64,000 nucleotides of DNA from Sycobia sp. Sy_11 (Eukaryota > Arthropoda > Insecta > Hymenoptera > Epichrysomallidae), in the NCBI GenBank assembly GCA_018907035.1, contig JACCIC010000002.1, forward strand, positions 1,431,001 to 1,495,000, read 5' to 3'. Shown here one piece after another: positions 12,180 through 24,834 of this stretch. Position 1 is the first letter of the stretch, and each line of letters starts with the position of its first letter. The translations under genes were made by a program, and so were the position numbers. Below the pieces are notes generated by a model, which was not told the DNA's origin, did not search any database, and saw only the letters and a list, made by a program, of their open reading frames with translations.

Positions 12180-13100
12180 GTTGTCACTTCATCCCGCGCC
12201 ATTGCCACCCCCGTAATTCACTCAGACGTCGCGCCAGGCCGTTGACTAATTTATTTTATTGACTTGAAAGATGCTCGCACGCGCGTATAAGCAGAGGCAC
12301 GCATCCGTGCGAGCGATACTGGAATTTAGAAAGAGAATTTAGAGGAAGGTAGAGGGTGAGCGGGGAGATACGCGCGAGAGAGGGATCCGGGAAACATAAT
12401 TCGATTCGCGCGAGTCGCTATTGTGAGCTCGGATAATTGAAATTGCGCTGGTCTTGGGGGGGGGGCGGAGGAGGTCGTTCGATTTTCCAGGCTGCTTAGC
12501 AATATTTTCCCATTGTCTATTAGCGCTATTTCAAAATTTGATGGGGAACGATATGGCGTATTATAAAATTTTCAGCGCAAATATTTTTTTTTATATCTAA
12601 ATCACAGTTCGAACGACAATCACGCACGTTCATCTCTGTTTTTTTTTCCTTTACGCAAAGAATTATTAAGCGAAAAAGGCTTTGGGGATATTTTTGCTTA
12701 AGTAAATTCCTAGAGGAGATCGTAAACTCGGTTAAAGAGAATCTTTTAAGCCGCTGGAACTTCCATTAAAAGAGAGGAGCTGAAAGTTAATAAACCGAAA
12801 CTTATCTCTCACGACAATCAGTCAGTCACTCCGCACTCGAGGACCTATTAAATGAGCTCCCGGGGAAACAGAAGTAGTCGGAAACTCGAAGACCGGGAGG
12901 CTACTTTTGACGGAGCACATAAAAACGAGTCGTCGGAGAAAGAGCAGACCGAGGCTCGACGGGGCGCAAGACACGCGATCGACCGAATGTGCTGGGAAAA
13001 TCGAGGGGAAATAAAAGAACGAGGAGCCAACGGAGGAGAGGAGATTGAGCTATGTCTAGAGAACGACGGAGGAAAACTATAGGTATTGAAGCGAGGTCAG
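12180..13100. promoter_or_regulatory. Second GC-rich island with TATA-like element
   Basis: CpG-rich sequence starts right after the (TC)n tract. CGCGTATAAGCAGAGG near 12281 is a good TATA-like context. Purine-rich sequence with GA-rich motifs follows (12330-12400), then a GC-rich stretch open on both strands at 12848-13128 whose translations (Arg, Glu and Ser rich) match nothing I recognise. I read this as a candidate promoter plus 5' untranslated exon, not a coding gene. The strand is uncertain; the plus strand is favoured by the TATA-like string. Confidence 0.3.
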
Positions 13101-14488
13101 CAGATGGAAGAGGCAAATGTAGGGCCATTACTGACTTAAATCTTTGGAAAAATACGAATAGTCAATAATGCGTTATCTGCGGCGGTAATATTGATTCGTT
13201 GCCCCTAGTCTTCAGTTTGACTAATCGTTATTTTCTAATTAATTAATTAGAATAATTAATAGCAAAACGACATAAAGTAAAGTGCGAATACGAATTAGGT
13301 AAATAAAACAAGGCTTTACCAGACATTCTTTGGTCTTCCGAAAGCTTGGCAGAATCAGTTGTAACAATCATGACGCCTTTAGGGTTTTATAAAAGTAAAG
13401 ATAGACACTGAAGATCATTCAAACAAATATTGCAAGATTGAACCAAAGGAATTTACTGATAACTTTAATTCGATCCCAAAGTCAATTTTTCTTTGTTTAA
13501 ATAGGAACCACTTTTTTGACTCGGAATGCGCAATCGCCAGAAATATTACATTTAAGTAGTGTATTACACGCGGATCTGTCCAATCTCCTAAGGTCATCAG
13601 AAAGTCAATTTTCCTTTGTTTATTGGTAATATTTATCGAAAAATATTCCAGATAAGAGGTGAGTGACTCCGCAGTAGTTGTACTTTAAAAATCTATTCTT
13701 TGACCTTAGACATCGTTATCAAAGTTATTTGAAAAATAGATATAAAAAAACTGAAAAATCAGTTTGACATTCTAATGACGTAACATGGTATTAAGTTGAT
13801 ACTTCATAGATCAAGTTGATTCCACAAACTATATACGGATTACCTGAAAAACAAATCACTCGTTCATTCATTTCGCAGTGGGAATCATAAATTAGGCGTT
13901 CTCATTTCCAAATCTTTTGCATGAACCGTTTTGATGAACCAGGAAAAATTTGTATAAACCGTTTACTAAAATAATACGGTTCCAAACATTATTAAGGATA
14001 TTGTTACTTTTCCTGTACAGCATCATACTACCTTCCATCCTCAAAATTATATACATACTGACGATTATAATGACGATCTGAATAAAGGTTTTTCACATGC
14101 TCTCTGTTAATTTACCTTTCTCAGTTACACAAATCAAGTAAATTTTTAAATCAAACATTCACTCTTCAATAAGTATTAATAAATTTTTAGATTTTTTTGT
14201 AGTAAATTTTAGGAATGAATCGCTGTAGTCCTACTTGAGTAAAACTTACATTCATTAGAATATTTTTGATAATTTTTATTTACCTTCATAATTTAGTCAG
14301 CTCATAAAAAGCCAATAATTTTTTTAACGCTCTTCTGAATTAATTATATGTGTAGGCACGTGCCTGTTCGTATCCGCCTATGTACGCGGATGGGTGTACG
14401 TGTGTTAATATTTCAGAGTTTTACAGGCATTGCGTAAATAGAAGTTTATGACGCTTAGCATGCTTTAACTTCAGCCGGACGACATAAA

Positions 14489-14553
<65 letters not shown>

Positions 14554-17035
14554 GGAAACGATGTAAAAAGTACGCTCAACTATCGTCACAGTACTGCTCA
14601 CCGACGAATTGTACAACGCAATTAGTTAGAACCTCTATTTTCGATATTAATAAATGTAAAAAATTTCGTACATACTTCCAAGTACTTTGTTACAATATGG
14701 AGTAGTCAATCAGAATTTAAAAAAGTAATATAAGAAAAACTTTCATATTTGCAATCATTAACAGCGCTTTCAAATGATTCTCTGTTTTTTTCTTTCTCTC
14801 CTTTTCTATTGAACTTACGTATAGTGGTAAAGGTTTGCCAGCTCGACAGTTTTTTTACAGATCCGACGAGAATTTCCAATACTGAATTAAGAATAAATAA
14901 TTAAAATGATATATTTTCAAGGTTATGTCTAATTTCTTCAACCGGAAATATTATATTCTATTCGAAAGCAAACGTCATGCTTGCAAAAGCGTTTTGATCG
15001 CGTCTAAATATCCCATTGCAAGAAAGTACGTCAAGCATTTTAAACCTGAGTTTATACAGATTCAGGGTCGCTTGTCGAAAAGCTTAAGCCTCCGATTTGT
15101 ATATGTACAGTCGACGAAAATTCAAGTGTCCTCGCCATCTCATAATCTGAAAGGAAGAGAAAGAGAGAGGGAGAGTGAAAGTGAAGTCCATTGTCGAAAA
15201 GATTATTTCGCTACAGAGAATTTCCCGATCTTCCTTAAATTTACATGAACAAATCGCATTCGTAAAAAATGATATTTTCTACGCTGAAAATCGCAACATT
15301 AATACACTTCCCAACGTAAATCTACATCTTTCTTCTCAAAAGATCAATAGGGGATGAAAAATAATGCCAACAAATATTATACTAATTGCCGAAACAAATT
15401 GGGCGTGAATAGTTACATCTGCCTTCTGATGCTAATAGATGCCCTATTGTCTTCTTCTACAATAGGCTTTTTAATATATCGGACTAAACCTTTATAACGC
15501 AATGATTCGGATAAGAAAAAAGGCGAATATATATTTATTGCTTTCGATGTATTTATCGAATGCTGTGTATATATAGTCTTGTCGCAGACAGAGAAAAAGT
15601 ACATAATTCACTTGTATTTTATAACAATAATACGATTTACATAAATGCCATAAAATATAAAAGATATTCTGTATTGACATATGTGAGAAATATTAATATT
15701 TTTTACATGATACATTATATAATAAACAATATAGATATTATATGTATTGATCTTCGTCATGGAAATATCCACTATACACGTTGCGACAAAAATTTTACTT
15801 TATTTTGCCAACGTCCAATGATAATTTAAAGCAAAAGCATCCCATCTGGCCGCACAGTTTTTAAATGCTCTGCAAGTCGTAGCGAAACAAATTGGTAAAC
15901 TTTAATAAAAAGCCTTACATTACTGATGCTAAATTCGATAGCGCGATCTAGTGAGACCTGAAGTTGTCAATGGATTAAAGATAATGTTTTTAATCCATGA
16001 TTTACAATATCTTGGATAATTGGCTGAAATTGAATTCTGACATTTCTCCTCTGAACCAATTTTATCTTTTGACGCGCTATCTGAATTGCATTTCTTTATC
16101 GTTGAAATTATGCGTAGATCAAGGGAGAGCTTACTTGTTAACGAGTTATTTTTAAAGAAATTTAAATCTTTCAAATGTGTTAACAACATTTTTTAAATTT
16201 TGCAATTACTCTTACAACGAATGTAATGAACATCTACATTATGTGATTTACAGTACTTAGATAATTTTAACAATTGTATCGGTGAATTACATAAGGGATG
16301 GATCTAATCATGGATCCAAACATTTTTTACACCTACAATATTTTTTTATTCCAAGCATTCTCAATGAACGATTAAGAACTAAAGGCTTCTGAATTTCGTT
16401 TGTTGGTACAATGGCGTGGGGTGAACTTTCTTAAACTATATCATATTTTCTCATTGTAAATCTTTCTTTAAATTACGTTGATATTAATTTTAATTATATT
16501 TTTAAGATATCGATATGGAAAGGCAAATGAAGAGAGAAAAAGACCCTTCCATACACGATTATATATATTTATGTGCAAAATATTTAGATAATTTTGCTAC
16601 ATATGTTCATTGTTATATCTGTACTATTCAACAAGGTAATCCAAAAGCTCTTAATTTAAAATCCTACCTTATAAGTACCTAAGACTGTTATTTCAAAAAC
16701 ATTGTTTTAAATAGCTATGTGCTATTTTTCAATTGATTTCCGTATTAATGATCTAAAGGCATGATAGTAGATCCTTAAAACCTTAAAATATTTAAATATT
16801 TTTATGATCATTTTCTTCGACATATTTTCTGTAATTTTTTATACAAACATAATTTTACAAACAAAATTGATGGGAAAATGACTTACAAATTCGAAATTCT
16901 AAGTTTATAGTAACTTCTTTGCATTTCTTAAATTTTTCATTTCATCGTTAAACAGGCTTAAACGCTATTCAACATAAAAGAGAATTTTGACACACATTAT
17001 ATATTGTAATATATCATTATTATTAGAAAAGCAAA
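13101..17035. other. AT-rich noncoding DNA upstream of gene A
   Basis: It contains one long (TA)n run and a GAGAGA-rich stretch near 15155-15180. The 107-residue open frame at 14925-15248 has no recognisable similarity, low-complexity Arg/Glu sequence and no splice or promoter context, so I do not call it a gene. Confidence 0.5.
14490..14552. repeat. (TA)n microsatellite
   Basis: About 31 uninterrupted TA units. Confidence 0.95.
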
Positions 17036-17041
17036 TATATG

Positions 17042-17110
17042 ACACATATTATTTTTACAAATAAATATAGCTAAAAATATAGAAATTATATAACTTAATA
17101 CAGACTAGGA
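17042..17110 (+). promoter_or_regulatory. Putative core promoter of gene A (diverged)
   Basis: A weak TATA-like string, TAAAAATA, lies at 17072-17079, 76 nt before the ATG. This matches the TATA-to-ATG spacing of genes B, C and D. AACTTAATACAGACT near 17093-17107 matches the presumed initiator of gene E (AACTTAATATAGACT). The upstream CACCC box of genes C-E is not recognisable at the expected place. Confidence 0.45.
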
Positions 17111-17147
17111 CTTAGGAACATTTCAACGACATTACCTGAATATAAAA

Positions 17148-20100
17148 ATGATTTATTATAAATTATTTTTCTTTTTTCTTCCTATTTTAAGTACATTTTT
17201 CGATGCTTATGGTAAGTATATTAATATTTTATATTTTTTTATGGTATTCTAAAAAGCTCAAAAGAAGTAGATATACAAAGAGAAAAAAATTTTACAAATT
17301 TTTTGTACATTTTTTAAAATCATCAAGGAATATTTACACAGAAAAACAACAAATTTCAAATATTTTCTTTTGAATTTTTTAGTTTATAAATTTTTGATCT
17401 ATAAAACCTAAGAACTGAAAAAAATTTAAATGCTATTTTCTTTGAATATAGTGGTTACACGTACGTATAGCGCACGTGTATGATGTATATATAATGACTG
17501 TGTATATTTAATGAGTGACAGTCTCTAAGAAAATAGTAAAAAATAAATAAAATTATAGGGGTATGTATTCAAGAATCAGATCTCGACTAAAAGTAGCATC
17601 CCAAGAAAGAGATAAACTTCTGAAAAACACCCATTATGATGAAAATCTGTATACTCGGATTGCTGATTATTACTATCGTAGTATATTTCGAAGGAAATTG
17701 AATTTTCATGATAAAATTCACAAAAATTATAGTTTTGTGAATTTAAAAAGGAAATACGAAAAATTGTAAACAATATTTCAAACAAAACTTTTAGATCTCA
17801 TGAAAATATTGATTTTTCAATTAAAAAAGATCCAGTTTTGATTAAAATTAGTACATTACTTCAGTAATCAAATAAAAAATAACATTAAAAATATTGTCCT
17901 TCACTAACGTATGACCTTGCCCACAATTCAGATAATTTATTGATTCCGTCCCAAAAATTTTTGCTACCCTCGGGTGCAGTCAACCAGACCTGTGTGAGGT
18001 CAGTTTGAATAGATCGAAACAGGCATGTAAGGCGGGTGGAACATAATTCCCCATATGAGCATGATGGAATACATGGTCATGAAGCGCTTTCTGGTTTTTC
18101 ATTTTGGCCGTCTATTCTCCTTTTTTCTCGTAAACATCCAATGTCCTAATTTTTGGACGAATTTCAGTTATTTTATAAGCTTGAAAATAGCTTGAACTGT
18201 TACTATGAACGATGCAGTAAATACTTCTTGTATTTGACATCGATCTTCGTAGATGAATGACCCCAATTCCTGTTGGAATTGGAAATTCAATTCCCATTGT
18301 CTGTATTTTACCCATTCTAACATCTGGAGTATATTCATGGTATACCTCTGATAGTAAAAACTTCGATTCTGATGTATTTTTCTATAAATTAAACAAATCA
18401 AGTAAAATTTCAAATATATGCTATTTTGCTTACATACAAATCAATATTTTCAATGCAAGACAAATATTTTGTGCATTAACTTATATTTATTGTGGCAGAT
18501 GAAATTTCATAAATCATTCGACTCTCTTTAACATATGACAGCCATCATTATTCATAAAATATAGCGCAAAGGATACATAAAATATAGCGCAAAGTTATAT
18601 ACTGATACATATTTTTTAATTAATAAATTTTTTGGAAGCAAGTGGATATTGATGGAGAAAAGTTTAACAATCCCCTCTGAGAATCCGCTAAATATTAACT
18701 GTGTGTGGCAAAATCGTAATTTTTCAAACGCTCTCGATACATACTTATGAAACTTATTCCGGAAAAACTGCTTGTGGAGAAATAATTCAGAACAACAACG
18801 ATGAATTTTAATCATATCTACGATATCGTTTTCAATATTTGCTTTCAAATTTTTCCTATTTTTGAAAAATTGCAAAAAACATTATTTTTATGATTTTCAA
18901 GATGAAAATCGAATTTCGAATTAAAAGCAACGCAATATGCATGATCAGCACACTAAAAAACATAAATATATAATTTTTTTTCTACATTTTAAACAAAATG
19001 GTGAGCGGTCTTTTGTGGAAAGCTAGCGAAAAAAGGACCGTGTATAACAATAATTATAATATTTTTTAATACATATATAGATTAATATTTCATTTAATTC
19101 TTTCAGTAACAGCATTGAAAAAGGAAAAAATTATTGGTAGCTACCCCGCAATACAATCAGATTATAAATATCACGCTGCAATAGTAGGCAAATACAATTA
19201 CACTAACGTCCCATACTTACTATGCAGTGGTGCTATTATCAGTGATTATTTTTTAATATCAGCTGCCCGATGCTTTATACATACCCATAATCATTTAAAG
19301 AAGCTGACATTTTTTGCAGTCGTAGGTGAAGAAGAATTGAAGTATAAATTTTTTATACTAAGAGAGATTGAAGAAATATATACATATTATTACAGTATTT
19401 TCGGGGTTAAGCATGATTTAGCAGTAGTAAAGGTATTTAAAATAAATAAGTTAATTATCAATAATAACAAATCAAATAAGAACATCATCAAAAATAACAT
19501 TAATCATTAACAACGAAAACAACTTTTTTTTAAAAAATCATTTTTATTCATCAATATAATCTCCTTTTAGAGTGATACAATCGTTCCGACGCCTTTCCAA
19601 CTTTTCTATACCATGTTTATAAAAGGATTTATCCTTTGCTTTAAAATAGGCTTCAGTTTCGGCAATAACCTCCTCATTCAAGCGAAATTTTCTTCCCTAG
19701 AGCATTTTTTTGAGATTGGCAAAGAGCCAGTGGTCGCTGGGGGCTAAATTTGGTGAATCGGAGGGTAGGGAAGCAAATCAAAGTGCAACACGTTCAATTT
19801 TGTCATTATTTTCGTGGACTGGTGCATTTTCTTGGTGAAAAAGGATTTTTTTTCTTCTTCATGTGCGGTCGCTTTGCTGCAATCTCCTTTTCAAACGTAG
19901 CAACAACTCAATATAATAATTAATGTTGATCGACTTACCTTTTCAGGTAGTCAATGAAAATCACACCATGTGTGTCCCAAAAAGAAAATGCCATAACTTT
20001 GCTAGCAGAGTGATGCGTTTTTGGATGCTTTGGGCGACTTTCACTAGACATGCGCCACTCAGATGATTAGTGATTCACCTACGGAGTGAGATGATGTATC

Positions 20101-21126
20101 CATGTTTCATCCATTGTTACCAATCGACGCAGGAAATCCGTTTTATAACAAGTAAATAGCGATAAACAGCTCTCTGAGTCAACTCGCTGTTTTTGTTCCA
20201 GTGAAAGCAATTGTGACACCCCCTTGGAAGAAACCTTTTTCATACTCAATTTTTCATGAAGCATTGTAAATATGCTTCCAGATGATATCTGTGTCATTTT
20301 TACAATATCACGAACCTTCACTTTGATATTTCATTACGATTTTTAACACTTTACTTACATTTTCCGGTACTTACATTTTTTACTTAACCTCGAGACTTAT
20401 TGAACGACGTGTTAATATAAATAACTGTCAAGTGATTGTGAATTAGGAGACGATTGTACTTTAGAGACAAAGAACTGTCAATGTTTCGAAGATCGAAGAA
20501 ATATTTTCAAAAAATATTAAATTCTATGTAAATGAAAAAACGATATAAAGAAGCTTAGCTGTAAATAAAGAAACACGTAGTTGGCATGTAAGAACGTACG
20601 GTTGTATTCACTTACACATTTGTGTAGTTGAGTTTTTATTTCAATTATCATGGAATATGTAGAAAAATACTTTCAAAGACTTCTGAGACATAATAATAAT
20701 AATTTCTATATAGAACAAGATACTATTTGAGATTCACATTATGAACCTGTTCGGTATGCTCTCTAGAACCTCATCTCCTTGCTGGAAGCTCGCCAACTGA
20801 CTTCTAGAATTGAAACGACATAATAAAGCATAATTAGGGTTATTCCACTGAGAATTTCTTCTCATCCTACTTCTATTGTTATCTTAGGGAGCAATTCAAG
20901 ACTTTCTCTCAAGTATTCCATCAGTTTGCGACCAAAATCTATCTTAATATGGTAGATAAAGTTTCACTTTCGGGACAGGAAATCGATCGAGATTAGTTCA
21001 GCGACAAATAGAAAAGCCGCTTAGGAGACCGTGCTATACGAACAAGCTAGCCGTAGAGGCTTAATTGCTAGCAACTATGTACCTGTGATAAAATTTATAC
21101 TATAGTACATTTAGCAATATATATAT

Positions 21127-21160
<34 letters not shown>

Positions 21161-24100
21161 CTACTAAGCATGATAAATTCACGGATCATCAGTAGCAACG
21201 ATCTAATGAATGTACAAAGTCTATTTATGTATTTATGTCCATCAGTTACAGTATGATATTCCATTCAATGATGGAAGCCAATTGTAGACTTGGTCTAATT
21301 AAGACCAATTTATTTTATCGTTATGATATAAAATCTATCTTGTGATATAAACTCTAGTCTGCTTATAAATCCTGTCGAATGAATTATTGTATACATCGAA
21401 TGTCAGAGTGAGTTTTGAGTTGTATTATATGTTGGATTCTTGTACTTTATTCCCTATATCGTATAGCATACGTAAATACCAATTATATTAAATGACTAGC
21501 TAGGCAACTTCAAGTTGCTCTTCAATGTACGTTATTTGATGTTCACTGAGTTAAAACTATTTTAGACATTACCCTTCCAGAACTTTTGCTTGTTACCTCG
21601 AAGAAATCTCACCTCAAATCGCAATATCCCAACTGCATTCGGACTATACTCATCTACACCTAATTAATTACCATATTTTTTTTAAATAAAAGATGAAAAA
21701 TTAATGGACGAGATATGAAAAACAGTTGATAAAGAGAGTCTGCACATAGTCTGAATTACAAAGCAAGCAAATTTTACCTAAACATGAAAACTTACAGAAG
21801 AAATTATAAAGGGTCAATCTAAGGGACAGGAACGTGTGGAATTTATACGAATCATGCCTTAGAAAGTAAACTAGTACTAGATCGACACTAAGGCGAACAA
21901 TACCCTGTGCTATTGTTACTGATTAATAATATTTAATCCGATCTGGCATATCCTCTAAGACTCCTTAGGCCAAACGGGATCTTTCTGTTTTCCCTAGTGA
22001 TTATACTTCAATTCTGGATATTAATTGTATTATAACAGTATAAATCACGTCCAATGCGATAAAACACAAAATTTGAAAGAGAGATGTAATCTGAGATATC
22101 TAGATTCGAGGAATAGAATAACGTTTACGAATTCGCTTCAAAGTAAGCAGTCGATCTTTTGAAGAAAAGATGGAATCAGATCGGTTGAATTAGTTCATAG
22201 ATAAGATCCTTGCATATGATAATATGATATTCATACTTCTTTCTCAGGATATACAGATTTCTTTCTTTCGGCCTCTAAAGAAAGACTAAGAAAGTACAGA
22301 AATACAGAATTACTGATGTCAATGCATACTTAATGGCCATTACCACAGAAAATATCAGAAAATGTATAAGTATATCCTGGGCACAACGCTTAGAGATGAT
22401 ACTGATCAGATTGAAACAAATGTTGAAAATAATAAAACCACAATAGTCAAATCGAATTTTAATGGTAATAGTATAGTGAATATACTCTTCACTTATATGA
22501 TAACAGAGCTGGATCCCTTTAGCAATATACAGACATGCCTCTATTAGCTTTCCTTTATATCAGCTGAGATACAGCAGATTTATGAGTGTAAAGAAAGTAG
22601 ATAATGAATCTGAAAGAAATATATTTTAGGAAGGACTATGTTCCTTGTTTGTTTATTATTATTATATTTTATTTTTAGTAATATTAATAATCATCAACTA
22701 CATAATAATAATTGTTATTATTGATTATTTACTTTTAAAAAATTATTGAAATTAATAAATGCCAAAAATATTTTATATAAAATATTCTCCTTTCAGTTGA
22801 AAGAAAGTTTGAATCTTGAGAATCGATCGGATTTGGCTCCTGTGGAATTACCACTTTATGAAGAAAACTTTGGCGGGCAAATTGGAGTTATCTCTGGATT
22901 TGGAACTGACTCAATTAACGATCTAACAAGAAAGGAATATAGAGAACAATTACGAATAACTTCAAGAAAAGGTTTAAGTTTACAGTATGCAAATGTTACA
23001 ATTACTCATGATGCAGGAACTACACAATATGAGACTGACAATAGTATCGGACTTGTAATATGTGGTATACTTGATAAATTTTTTAGTGAAATATGTGGTA
23101 TAATTTCACCTGATAATTTTTATAATTATCGAGGCACGTGTATGGTAAGTTTCTATCTCAGATCTTTATAATTGTAAGTTTCTTTAATATAAATAACTTA
23201 TCGAAACCAAAAATAAATATTTGCTAAGAATAGGTATTATTTTAACTGAATAATGATTATTACACGGTGAATATATCTTTAATTTTTATTTGCCTTTTTT
23301 GAAAAATGTACAATATCTGTATTAATTCTAAATTTATATTGAACTTATACGAAGAAGGCTGGAAAGTAATAAGAATTCTTCAATAGTTCCTTTATTCTGC
23401 AATGTTTGTTATGTTCAATGAACTCAAATAATAATAAAATGTAATATAAAAATAAGAATAACTCCCCATCGTGAAAGCGCGAAAACACACTCCCGAATCG
23501 TGAAAGCAAGCTGAATTGTCTTATCAACTCTATTTTATCTAAACAGATAAAAATTTACTTTATAGATAATATTTAACTAAAGAAGTATAATAAATGACAT
23601 TTATATGTCTAATATAATACAAATTAATTCTTATATTAAGAAAATTACCTATTTTTTGCACTATTCAATTTGGAGTTTCATATTTAATGATGAAAAAATA
23701 ACAGCTTTATTTAGATTATATTAGTGTATCGAATAATGTTGAAACTGTGGCTGGTCGAAAATACGAATTACTTTATTCGAATTTGAATTACATCTGCATG
23801 CCTATATTATAGTAACCAAATTTGTTACCACATTCACTTTTTTTAAATTACTCGTTTTATTTATAATACTATTCTTAATATAATACTATTCTATCTATAG
23901 CACTCAGATACAGTTGGTCGATTTCATACAGATTGACCGAGGTAACTCTTATTACCTCCAAAATGAGATTTGTAAATTTTTAGGACTAATTTTCTACATT
24001 TCCAAGATTAGATACTTTCTGAATTACCAATATAGGACTTTCCTATAAATATGATACACAGCAAACCAAAGGAAATTTTTGATGAAAAGTACTACTTTTC

Positions 24101-24789
24101 GCATTGGATTTTGAAATCGGAGAAATATTAAGATAAAAGAGATACAATTTTTTGTCACAGACTGATTTTGAAATTTTAAAATTTGAAAAATCCTTTCAAA
24201 ATAGTATGTTATTGAGACTAATATCTTGATTTTTTATACTTCATAAACTGTAAACTGGTTTGCTGAAGACTCTATTTACACAAAACTAAAGTTTTGTCTC
24301 AAATCATCACCATACAAAATATAATGAAACGCCATTTCTGGTTACTTTCGTCGTTTTTTTTTATTTTCATTTAACTCTTTTCTTTTTTAGTAATAGTGTA
24401 TTGAAATGATTCTGAAAAGTTAAAAAATCTTTATCTGACAAATGCTTTATTTACTATATTATAAGCTGAAGTCTATAAATGAATTAAAAGTTTGCACATT
24501 TATATCCTATTCTTTACTAATTGATTGGATTTTGCAGGGAGATAATGGCGCTCCACTCGTTATTGGTAATAAACTTGTAGGAGTCGTTAGCTCACACCGT
24601 AAAAATTGCGACGATACTGTAGATGGAACCATATATACAAAAGTATCAAGGTTTAAATATTTTATAGAAGCAGTAATTGATGGTACGCCCATAAATCATA
24701 CAACTGTTTATCAAAATCTTCCACACCTACGTTATTCTAAATACCGCAACGTTGAGATTCTAGAAGATCCTTTTATATATATGTCGTAA
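17148..24789 (+). CDS. Gene A: secreted serine protease homologue (S1, catalytically dead)
   Basis: Spliced gene: exons 17148-17211, 19107-19432, 22797-23144 and 24538-24789, all GT-AG, intron phases 1, 0, 0, giving 329 residues. Exon 1 encodes a hydrophobic signal peptide of about 21 residues (start MIYYKLFFFFL). The mature protein has IIGSY at residues 30-34, the equivalent of the IVGG activation site, preceded by Lys. Cys61 and Cys77 correspond to C42 and C58. The catalytic His is Arg76 (SAARC), the Asp is kept (Asp125 in HDLAVVK) and the Ser is Asn249 (GDNGAPLV). The position equivalent to 189 is Gly. N-glycosylation sequons sit at YNYT and NVT. About 40 residues extend beyond the S1 domain. 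The fold is presumably kept but proteolysis is not expected. It is the first of five tandem paralogues; intron 2 is 3.4 kb because of transposon insertion. The natural function is unknown (secreted decoy, cofactor, venom or immune role are possibilities). Confidence 0.88.
17885..18110 (-). pseudogene. Mariner transposase C-terminal relic in gene A intron 1
   Basis: On the minus strand a frame reads LFRSIQTDLTQ followed by FWDGINKLSELWARSY and EGQYF. This matches the end of mariner transposases, where an LFRS motif is followed by a G-I-x-K-L-P-E-R-W motif and a terminal G-x-Y-F. No upstream catalytic domain is readable. The insertion lies inside the 1.9-kb first intron, so it does not disturb the gene A coding sequence. 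Confidence 0.5.
19515..20420 (-). pseudogene. Mariner transposase relic in gene A intron 2
   Basis: Minus-strand mariner remnant, boundaries approximate. The clearest segment (20321 down to 20079) includes KVRDIVKMTQISSGSIF, LLSLEQKQRVDSESC and RLVTMDETWIHHLTP, so the first catalytic Asp is intact. Downstream, in shifted frames, FHQENAPVHEN shows Asp to Glu at the second site, and SPNLAPSDHWLFANLK keeps the third Asp. A frame break separates the YPP and SPN motifs. It is a different subfamily from the element near 2-3 kb. It accounts for part of the expansion of this intron to 3.4 kb; the intron is 101-145 bases in the paralogues. Confidence 0.8.
20450..22700. other. Remainder of gene A intron 2, nothing recognised
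   Basis: About 2.3 kb of intronic DNA beyond the mariner relic. It has a (TA)n tract at 21118-21161 and no readable protein. Because intron 2 is only 101-145 bases in genes B-D, most of this is probably inserted DNA of unidentified origin. Confidence 0.5.
21118..21161. repeat. (TA)n microsatellite, interrupted
   Basis: Two TA runs joined at an AATA interruption, inside gene A intron 2. Confidence 0.9.
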
Positions 24790-24828
24790 AGTTAAATTGT
24801 ATATCTGTGATGAAAAAAATTCTAAAAA

Positions 24829-24834
24829 AATAAA
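24829..24834 (+). promoter_or_regulatory. Poly(A) signal of gene A
   Basis: AATAAA, 40 nt after the stop codon. The short 3' flank (ATCTGTGAT, AAAAAATTCTAAAAAAATAAA) resembles the 3' flanks of genes B-D. Confidence 0.6.

Noticed and set aside
12848..13128. Overlapping open frames on both strands in the GC-rich island
   Set aside because: Open frames on both strands are expected in GC-rich, stop-poor DNA, and none resembles a protein.
14925..15248. 107-residue open frame as a gene
   Set aside because: No similarity to a known family, low-complexity Arg/Glu/Ser stretch derived from a GAGA-rich tract, no splice or promoter context.
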